Source of the DNA: Chiridota heheva
Lineage: Eukaryota; Echinodermata; Holothuroidea; Apodida; Chiridotidae
NCBI GenBank assembly: GCA_020152595.1
Contig: JAIGNY010000589.1
Span: forward strand, 26,001-90,000
DNA length: 64,000 bases
Reading direction: 5' to 3'
The position numbers and the translations under genes were made by a program. Shown here one piece after another: positions 56,543 through 64,000 of the stretch. Each line of letters opens with the position of its first letter. The first letter of the stretch is position 1. The notes under the pieces were generated by a model. It was not told the origin of the DNA, did not search any database, and worked only from the letters and a program-made list of their open reading frames with translations.

Positions 56543-58600
56543 GGGTAATCAATATGTGTGCCTTATGTGAAAATACTTTTAAAAACGTGTAAAACATTGT
56601 ACACAGATAAAATATGGTCCTCCTATAACCACAAGTCCCTGATATAACCTATTGGTTTGTTTTGGTATTGATGTCATGGGACTGACTAGTTGCAGCCATG
56701 TGCAGGTTTTGCATCATACTTTTCATGTTATTAACAGGTTCCATTTTATTGATACGCATGGTGGGCATGGCTTATGAATATTTAGCAGATTTCATCACAT
56801 TCAATGCCAGGTAGTTAAAAACTTGAAAATCGACCAACATTAAAAGAATGCATGAGAACCACTAAACATTTTGCTTTTCTGGTTTGATTATTTAAATATT
56901 ACATAAAGTAAATAAAGCTCTATATTCACATAAAGAAATTTCCAACATTAACATCCTGACTATTCTAAAGGAGCACATTGTTCATATAGTTTTAAATACC
57001 TTTGCATTTGATAGCACTTCAATGAACTAAAAAGTTGTTTTTCTGTTTCATATCCTCATTAAAAGCCTTTAATAAATAGAATGTCCCTACTGTATTTTCT
57101 GCCCCCACCCCTTGCCATGAATTCCTCTGCCACTGCTGCATGTGACCAGGAAATTTGCTATGAATTAAACTCACAACATTTTTGTAGTGTTTCTATCATC
57201 ACAATTGACTGTCAATGAATTATCCAAATCTACTGTAAGACAATTAAAGCAAAATAGCCTATAAACAAACCATTGGAGTATATGAACAGGAGAAGTTAAC
57301 AATAATTCAATCATCAAAAATTATTATCAGGTTCTTGTTCTCTTACAACTTGACTGCTCAATAATTCAGCAGAAAGAACAAAACAACTAAGTAGACTGCC
57401 TGTTACAACTGTACTTTACATATAAGTCAGTGGTGAGACAAATGTACTTCCTTTACAAAACTGTTTGCTGATGAGCAAATCATGAACACATCAGTCAATT
57501 ATGAAATGACACCCAGTGGGATAATACATACTACAGTTACTGTTCTCCAGGTGAACAAGAGAATAATTACAAACACAATTTCTGTAAACCTGTCCTTTTA
57601 TTATCAAATTCCATCCTCTTTCCGAAACTCAATACAAATTTATTCTCTGATGAAGAGTCACAATTAAAAGATGTTGTTTCATTGTAAACACAAAACTGTT
57701 ATCTCAGATATTTTCTTTTACTTAAAAATCACACTTTTCTTTAATCTCGCACTTTATACCATGTTTCTCCTCGACTATAAAAATGTTACTGAATTCTTTG
57801 TCTCATGCACATGTGAAGATTTTACTTGTAACATTCCACAGATAAAAGTCACATGTATTACCAATTAAAGGTTATGCAATATAGAGAGTAATTATGCCCA
57901 TATTTGAAAGGAGATTTCACTCAACAATCTAGTAGGACTCTGATGTGAGACCCCTTTAATGATTACTCACACATTACACAGTATGTGCAGGGAAGTGTTA
58001 TTTAGTATATGTAAAGTTTCCTAAATTTTTAAAGGTTAAGTGTCCCACTTCAATTAAGAAGAATTTGAATATGAATTTGGGTTAGAATTGAATCACAAGG
58101 TTTGTGACTGTGCTTTTTAGTGACCTCTTAAGAACAGTTACATGCTCCATGATGCTTTAATACATAGTTATACATAGGGTAATCATCATCTTAAGTTCAT
58201 AAGGTCACTTACATGTTTTGCTAAGGCTTTTCACAAAGGTGATTTTCATGAGAATTGGCATAGTACAGCACATAAAAAAGTAACGGGGGTGATTTTTGCA
58301 CAAAAAAATCACTGATTTTTCACCCCTGTAACAAAAAAGTCACTGCAGTACTGTAACTCTCTTCATAGTGACAATGGGTAACCAGAAAACCAAAATGTTT
58401 AGTGGTTCCCATGTATACTTTTATTCTTGGGTAATTTATACTAACTGGCATTGCATATTATATTACGAAATATGAATGATAATATACATTTATAAGCCAT
58501 GCCCACCATGTACATGATACATCAATAAAATAAAATCTGTTGACAATTTTTTCAAGAGAAGCAAATGCATGACAATACCACCAAAACCAATAGGACTGTA
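56543..58600. other. no gene seen
   Basis: AT-rich, short open frames only. A small hairpin GTAACGGGGGTGATTTTTGC and TGATTTTTCACCCCTGTAAC lies at 58281-58333. Confidence 0.4.
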
Positions 58601-58604
58601 TACG

Positions 58605-58695
58605 AAGCATGGGCTAATAGGACACATATACAGACCATGGGCTAATAGGACACATATACAGACCATGGGCTAATAGGACACATACACAAACCATG
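58605..58695 (+). repeat. 28-bp repeat, 3-4 copies
   Basis: CATGGGCTAATAGGACACAT followed by ATACAGAC repeats three times with a diverged fourth (CATACACAAACC). It leads into R300-type sequence. Confidence 0.85.
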
Positions 58696-58739
58696 GGCTA
58701 TTTGTGTATCACATGATTCCAGTTGATCGTCCTTTAGAT

Positions 58740-59690
58740 ATCGTGTTTACCAGCTCTTTTAAGCAAATTCATATTAAGCCCCACCCACTTTGCCTATTAT
58801 ATGAAATTGAACGTTTTTATACAATGAACACATTCTGTACACACTAACTAGCAACATAATTATACCAATTATGAAACAAAACAGACATGTAATTGTTAAA
58901 ATATGAGCATTCCAAGATTTTTAAATTAAGCCCTGCCTACTTATTAATATGCATGACATCATTAACAAAAACAATAGGGCACATCTACAGTCTATGGGCT
59001 ATCTGTGTACCAACCCTCACAAAAAGTCCAGATCTGGCTTTAATAAAGTTTATATCTGGGTAAATAAAGTTTGATCTGGCCAGATAAAACAAGATATAAA
59101 TCTTGATTAAAAGTCAATTTGATACACAAATAAAGTTAGATCAGGCCAGATTAAGCCAGATATGACCTTGAATAAAGTCAATTTGATACACAAATCAAGT
59201 TTGATCCGGCCAGATCAAATTTGAATTTATATCTGCCCAATTCTTCACCTGGCCAGGTCTAGATGTGACATAAATCCCAGATCTGGCATTTTCGTAAGGG
59301 AAATGTGGCATGAATCGAGGTTACTGTTCTTGAGATACCATACTTACAAGCTCTTTTCAGCAAAATCATATTAAGCCCCGCCCACTATGCATATTGATGA
59401 AATTCAAGCATCATAATTACACCACATGTGAAACAAAATAGACATTCGGTTTTAAAATAAGAGCATTTCAAGATTTTGACATAAGCTCCACTTACTCATT
59501 AATATGCATGACATCACTACCAAAACGTTAGGGTACATCTACAGACCATGGGATATCTGGATGCGTATCACATATGACATGAATCCAGTGAATTGTTCTT
59601 GAGATATCATGCTTGCAAGCTTGCTGTCACAGACACACATACATGCACACATACGTACACACACATACAAGCCAGCATAGGTTCCTTATG
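58740..59690 (+). repeat. diverged R300 repeat copies
   Basis: Two units, starting near 58745 and 59340, each with AGCAAANTCATATTAAGCCCC then GCCCAC, then CATTAATATGCATGACATCA-like blocks, matching the 10959-14545 copies. Between them, 59030-59290 holds degenerate AGATCTGGC / TTTGATCTGGCCAGAT units. The right edge CAGCATAGGTTCCTTATGCT then CATCGGAACC parallels the edge of the 14.5-kb copy. Confidence 0.7.
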
Positions 59691-59734
59691 CTATCAGCAT
59701 CGGAACCACAAAATTACTCCTTTTTTTTTTTTGG

Positions 59735-59900
59735 GGAGGGGGGGGGGGGAAGAGAATTCTAATCTCTTATTTATGCTGCGCACTAAGCGACAGGACAGCA
59801 GGTTCCATATTAAAATTCTTTGGAATGACTTGACTGGGTATTAAACCTAAGACCTTTCAGCTGTAAAGTGGGTACTCTACCAATTGAGCTGACCAGTTGG
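59735..59900 (-). mobile_element. tRNA-derived SINE fragment
   Basis: On the minus strand the head CAGCTCAATTGGTAGAGTA matches the A box region and AGGTTTAATACCCA the B box region. CTTTACA occupies the anticodon-loop position (TAC, valine-like). After the head come about 90 bp of body, then a C/G-rich run and an A-rich run at 59719-59752. Sequence degeneration rules out a working tRNA. Confidence 0.6.
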
Positions 59901-61157
59901 TTAAATATATACAACTGCAAGTTAAGAATGTTAATCAAAACATGTACTGTACATGCCAACTTGCATAATACTGTAGTTTTGCATACCACACAAGGATTGA
60001 ATTAAAAGAGTGGATTTTAAATAACTTAAAAAATAAAACATGGGAATAAATAGTACACAAATAGCTTGTGTTCAATATTTTGATGCATAACACAATGTGC
60101 AATCAAAGTACCTGTATTCCAGATCCCACTCACTGTTCTGCAGGTCAAAGATCCACCCACTGTGTGATGCTACATGCCATATCTAAAATTTCAGCACTCT
60201 TTAGATTCATATCTCTGATATCTCTGCCCCGCTTTATTCCCCATTCCCATATACAGTAATCTTACCTCAGAAATTCTAGTTATAATACACATCCCTTAGT
60301 ACAGTTGACATTGGGATTGCTGTACAAGGATGGCCAGCCAGCAGAAACGCCAGCCATACTAACACGGCTGACATCAGTCGGACGGTACTACAGGAGTACT
60401 AAGAAATCCTAGGTCTTTAAAGTTTATCCCCAAAGAATATATTTATCCCTTTTCATCTGTAATGATCATTTACATTCTGAATACTTCAAGATTATTCGAC
60501 TGATTTCTTCCAAAGTAATGATATTATTGTTTTCAGCTTTATTTAGGCTTAGCGTCCATTGCTTGAGCTCTTTTCTGGCAAGTTTCACATTCTATCATTT
60601 TCCATTTACGGCAGAAAGCAATAGCATTGATTTTTATTGATATCAGAGACCACTGGATTTTATTTTCTTCGAGTCCAGAAAGTTCCATTCCACCATTTTT
60701 AATTCATGGCAGAAACCAATTGTTTTAATTTTATTCATACCAGATACCACTTGATTTGATTTCCTTACAGCCCAGAAATCTGATTACTTTGATTTCCTTT
60801 ATCGCATGAATTCAATGTTCAGCACATTCCAGTGGAAAGTTTTAACTCAGTCAGACCTCCCCCTAAAATATAACAACCCTCTATTTTTGCCCTCCCTGTT
60901 TCATTATGTCCCAAAATTCACTTTTTCCTTTAACTTAAACCATAACAAAACCATACAGCAAATTTAATCAAAATCCAATCATCAGTTCTTGAGATATGTC
61001 AAAGACAAACAAACACACAGACATACAAACAGAGGCATAAACACAACCTTCATCCAACTTTGTTGGTTGAGGTAATGAGCAAACTTTTAAGGAGCTAATT
61101 TATTAGTAGCCTAAACAAATCATGCCAATCAATTGCTCTCTAATAATTTGAACTCAC
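59901..61157. other. intron sequence, no coding feature supported
   Basis: Lies downstream of the 61158-61526 exon donor, so it is probably intron. 60285-60360 resembles 21170-21250 (TACACATCCCTYAGTAC then GTTGAC and CAGAAACGC or GGAAACGC), suggesting a dispersed repeat. Confidence 0.4.
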
Positions 61158-61526
61158 CTTGTGTTACAACAAAAGTTTGTATGAATGCACCATTACTGCA
61201 GGTTGCTCCAGGACTCAAATACACACCAAAGGTGACATTTCCAGTGGAGTTCAAAAGCACAGGTTCAAATGTGGCTTGGAGCAGGTACTGATGTGTAGGC
61301 TTGTTGTATACTATGCTCAGACTTGACTGCTTTAGTACTCTGTTTACCCCTTCTGAGCAATTTGCAAGGACAATGCTCATGTAATCCTTATAAAATTCTG
61401 CATCTGCTTTTGAATTTACTAGTGTGTTACACAAAAAGCTGACCTCTGTGTTGAGGCTGACTACATGCGCATCCATACTGCTGTTCAAATCAGGTTGTGG
61501 CTGAAGCATGTGCCTACAAGAACATT
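61158..61526 (-). CDS. 369-nt internal exon of an extracellular protein
   Basis: The best-supported host exon here. The minus strand has an acceptor TATCTCTTTTTCAG and a donor GTGAGTTC around 122 complete open codons. It starts CSCRHMLQPQPDLNSSMDA and ends GAFIQTFVVTQ plus one base. Four N-glycosylation sequons (NSS, NCS, NST, NVT) and few internal cysteines suggest a secreted, mostly beta-strand module. Entry and exit are both phase 1, the symmetric class common for exchangeable extracellular modules. The in-frame ATG at 61507-61509 is probably not the start, as the frame is open up to the acceptor. I do not recognise the domain. The next exon may be the hydrophobic terminal one at 45234-45385. 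Upstream exons lie to the right of the window or in unrecognised sequence. Confidence 0.7.
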
Positions 61527-61967
61527 CTGAAAAAGAGATAGATATACACTATAGTAACTGTTAAAGTACGGAGCGATCTGCATATAATTTTCCAATCACC
61601 CTCTCTAACTGATAAAATCAAACCTGAAAAGATAAAAACAAAAGAAGGATTTTTTTTTACTTTAAATCATTAAAGTTTATCTAATCTGAATTTGCAATCA
61701 ATCTAATCTGAATTTGCATTTTGCAATCTTTGTGGTCCAAAGGATTTTTTCAAAGTTTGCACAATTTTTATTTAGGAATTAAATCTTTCTTTCTAATATG
61801 TAAATATCAACAAACTCTTGATACAGCTGTACAGCACATACTTCAAGAAATCAAGACATATAGTCTCCAAGTATATGGCTCGTACATTATCATCTCATCA
61901 CCCATATATACATATACGAGGGGATGAGATATTTTAGTCATTTTGCTGTATAGGCAAAAAACTGCCT

Positions 61968-62003
61968 GTGTAGGAGGTATAGTACACACTATACCTCCTA
62001 CAC
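61968..62003. repeat. perfect 16-bp hairpin
   Basis: GTGTAGGAGGTATAGT and its exact reverse complement are separated by ACAC. It lies in 61900-62460, which has the feel of a dispersed repeat. Confidence 0.85.
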
Positions 62004-62157
62004 TACATGGCCACCCCCTTGATATTAAGGGGTGGTGGGGCCCACCAGGGGGTATCATATGATGACCTTATATTAGGGGGTTAGGAGTCATAAGTTTTAA
62101 AAACGAGACAAAATTCAGTGATTTTTGCGTCTGTCCGTGAGTTTGTGTATGTGTGGG

Positions 62158-62190
62158 TGGATGGGTGGGTGTGTGTGTGTGTGTGTGTGC
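62158..62190 (+). repeat. (TG)n microsatellite
   Basis: GGTGGGTGTG followed by an uninterrupted TG run. Confidence 0.85.
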
Positions 62191-62309
62191 ATATACGCAA
62201 CAATCAATTTTGTGTTACTTATAACTCAAAACACACATCAACCAAAATTAAACTGGTGGACAGGTACCCCTGACCTGGAATTTTTGCCTCCAAGGTTTTT
62301 TTGGTAAAA

Positions 62310-62329
62310 AGGTCAAAGGTCACAGGTCA
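62310..62329 (+). promoter_or_regulatory. triple AGGTCA direct repeat (DR1-like)
   Basis: AGGTCA occurs three times with one-base spacers. DR1 is the classical binding arrangement for RXR/HNF4/COUP-type nuclear receptors. A second cluster lies at 62436-62463 (DR2 plus another half-site). The motif is exact; function is not shown, and the surrounding sequence looks like a dispersed repeat. Confidence 0.4.
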
Positions 62330-62574
62330 AATGAAATAAGTTTTTGATGATGGCTATATCTTTTGAAGGAATTACTTGCTATCTTTACAAATTGCATAGG
62401 TAGGTAGGGTTTAACATATGGTAAGAAACAATTGGAGGTCAAAAGGTCATGAGTCAAAGGTCAAATAAGTGTTTTTTATAACAATTTTTGCACCAATCTA
62501 AACTCAAAAGGTGCAAGACCTTTACTAACCCTATGTTGTATACATGAACCATAACATACCCCTGGTGGCCCGCC

Positions 62575-63432
62575 ACGCCCCTCCGTGGGTCCGCCCTGCC
62601 TCTGTGGGTCCGCCCTGCCTCTGTGGGTCCGCCCTGCCTCTGTGGGTCTGCCCTGCCTCTGTGGGTCCACCCTGCCTCCGTGGGTCCGCCCCACCTCCTG
62701 GGGCCCACCCTGCCTCCTAGGGTCCCCCTGCCTCCTGGGGTCCGCCCTGCCTCCTGGGGTCCGCCCTGCCTCCTGGGGTCCGCCCTGCCTCCTGGGGTCC
62801 GCCCTGCCTCCTGGGGTCCGCCCTGCCTCCTGGGGTCCGCCCTGCCTCCTGGGGTCCGCCCTGCCTCCTGGGGTCCGCCCTGCCTCCTGGGGTCCGCCCT
62901 GCCTCCTGGCGTCCGCCCTGCCTCCTGGGGTCCGCCCTGCCTCCTGGCGTCCGCCCTGCCTCCTGGGGTCCGCCCTGCCTCCTGGGGTCCGCCCTGCCTC
63001 CTGGGGTCCGCCCTGCCTCCTGGCATCCGCCCTGCCTCCTGGGGCCCGCCCTGCCTCCTGGGTCCGCCCTGTCTCCTGGGGTGCCCTGCCTCCTTGCCTC
63101 CTGGGGTCCGCCCTGCCTCCTGGGTCCGCCCTGCCTCCTGGGGTCCTGCCTCCTGCCTCCTGGGGGTCCGCCCTGCCTCCTGGCATCCGGCCTCCTGGCA
63201 TCCGCCCTGCCTCCTGGGGTCCACCCTGGGTCCGCCCTGTCTCCTGGGGTCCGCCTACCTCCTGGGGTCCGCCCCTGCCTCCTGGGGTCCGCTCTGCCTC
63301 CTGGGGTCCACCCTGCCTCCTGGGGTCCGCCCTACCTCCTGGGGTCCGCCCTGCCTCCTAAGGTCCGCCCTGCCTCCTGGGGTCCGCTCTACCTCCTGGG
63401 GTCCGCCCTGCCTCCTGGGGTCCGCCCTGTCC
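62575..63432 (+). repeat. 19-bp GC-rich minisatellite, about 45 copies
   Basis: Units TGCCTCCTGGGGTCCGCCC. The left edge is a different variant (TGCCTCTGTGGGTCCGCCC, 62590-62680), and the right half holds more indels. The period of 19 rotates through frames, but the unit has no stop in most frames, so open frames of up to 282 codons arise on both strands; none is a gene. The minus strand is G-rich. Confidence 0.95.
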
Positions 63433-63675
63433 CTCATGAGAATGTTTTTTTGGATTTTGTTTTTTAACTGATCTTAATTAACCTCATAATGAATACAGAA
63501 CACAGAATGATAGCATAGTAACTTAGTAAGCAATTGTCCTGTTTGTTAAGGGGCCCCTGGGCTCCATGCTGAAAAGATGCAGCGCTTCACGTGTGCATAT
63601 GTGCCCCTCAACAAGTCTAGCACCCTGCCCCTATTTAAATCCAGCTAGCTACATGTACAGATAAGGGTCTGCATG

Positions 63676-63678
<3 letters not shown>
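63433..63678. other. no feature seen
   Basis: Unique-looking AT-rich sequence between the minisatellite and the next repeat. Confidence 0.4.
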
Positions 63679-63706
<28 letters not shown>

Positions 63707-64000
63707 ATTTTATATAGCACATTATACCAAACGGTCTCAATGCGCTATACATAAACAAATATAAAATGAGAAAACCTTAAGATACAAACAGTAAGAGAAC
63801 AAAAAAACATACTTAAAAAGATACAAGCAGGATAAAGTTACAAGGTCCAATGAGGGTAACTTATGAAAAGGTGTGTTTTCAATACACTCTTAAAAATATC
63901 CAAAGTAGGGGCATTTCTGATAAAGATTGGGAGAATGTTCCAGAGTTTGGGGGCTGCAGATTGAAAAGAACGTTCACCATAAGTCTTGGTGTTAATTTTT
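63679..64000 (+). mobile_element. (TAA)n-TATAGC interspersed repeat, cut by window end
   Basis: A (TAA)n tract of about 9 copies leads into TTTTATATAGCACATTATACC, CTCAATGCGCTATACA and then AATGTTCCAGAGTTTGGGGG and AAAGAACGTTCACCATAAG near the end. To my knowledge this combination (a TATAGCGC start and a later TTCCAGAGTTTGGGGGC motif) is widespread as a dispersed repeat in marine invertebrates; that is memory, not a search. A truncated relative lies at 4885-4965. Confidence 0.55.

Noticed and set aside
60290..60374. Signal-peptide-like minus frame beginning MSAVLVWLAFLLAG at 60374, followed by a good donor at 60265
   Set aside because: A stop (TAG) precedes the donor in this frame and the other two frames are also closed. 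The sequence resembles a dispersed repeat also seen at 21170-21250, so the hydrophobic run is probably chance.
62454..63471. Several overlapping open frames of 128-282 codons
   Set aside because: By-products of the 19-bp minisatellite, open on both strands at once.

Overview
This is a repeat-rich, AT-rich nuclear fragment from a eukaryote. Small exons with GT-AG borders, non-LTR and DIRS-type retrotransposons, tRNA-derived SINEs, inverted-repeat MITEs and many minisatellites show this. The mixture, with TIR elements ending in CAGTGGCGTAGC-like sequence, a (TAA)n-TATAGC interspersed repeat and frequent TAGGCCTA motifs, suggests a marine invertebrate, perhaps an echinoderm or hemichordate. That placement is inference. 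No bacterial operons, rRNA, CRISPR array or intact long host gene is visible.

Host coding signal is sparse and all on the minus strand. Two phase-compatible exons (4065-4186 and 855-951) encode a cysteine-rich extracellular segment. A terminal exon at 28351-28686 encodes one transmembrane helix and an acidic, glycine-rich tail. A 369-nt phase 1-1 exon at 61158-61526 encodes a glycosylation-site-rich extracellular module. A terminal exon near 45234-45385 ends in a hydrophobic, GPI-signal-like or transmembrane tail and is in phase with the 61 kb exon. At least two secreted or membrane proteins are therefore likely, with large introns full of repeats.

Mobile elements: a 5'-truncated, RNase H-bearing LINE at 11345-14178 sits inside a 300-bp tandem repeat dimer with a short target duplication. 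A decayed LINE lies at 18780-20480, a LINE 3' remnant at 21738-22100, and a broken DIRS-type element (RT, RNase H, tyrosine recombinase) at about 47537-50563. Several foldback or MITE families are present: AAGGATTA-ended copies at 6.6, 27.9, 29.5, 35.5 and 55.3 kb; CAGTGGCGTAGC-ended copies at 28.76 and 29.89 kb; a 2.3-kb relative at 31.2-33.6 kb; a 0.69-kb element at 43.58 kb; and a foldback at 41.9 kb. tRNA-derived sequences lie at 1.4, 22.9, 42.8 and 59.9 kb.

Tandem arrays dominate the rest: 18-bp (2.3 kb), 67-bp (4.3 kb), 11-bp C-rich (7.8 kb), about 390-bp (31-33 kb), about 185-bp (34 kb), 38-bp and 61-bp (36.8-38 kb), 15-bp (38.5 kb), 44-bp with about 52 copies (39.3-41.6 kb), 15-bp GC-rich (45.5 kb), 19-bp (53.5 kb) and 19-bp GC-rich (62.6 kb). 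The most striking is the 44-bp array: each unit carries a hairpin, its variants fall at only a few sites, and part of it shows dimeric higher-order order. Long open frames over the GC-rich arrays are by-products of stop-free repeat units, not genes.
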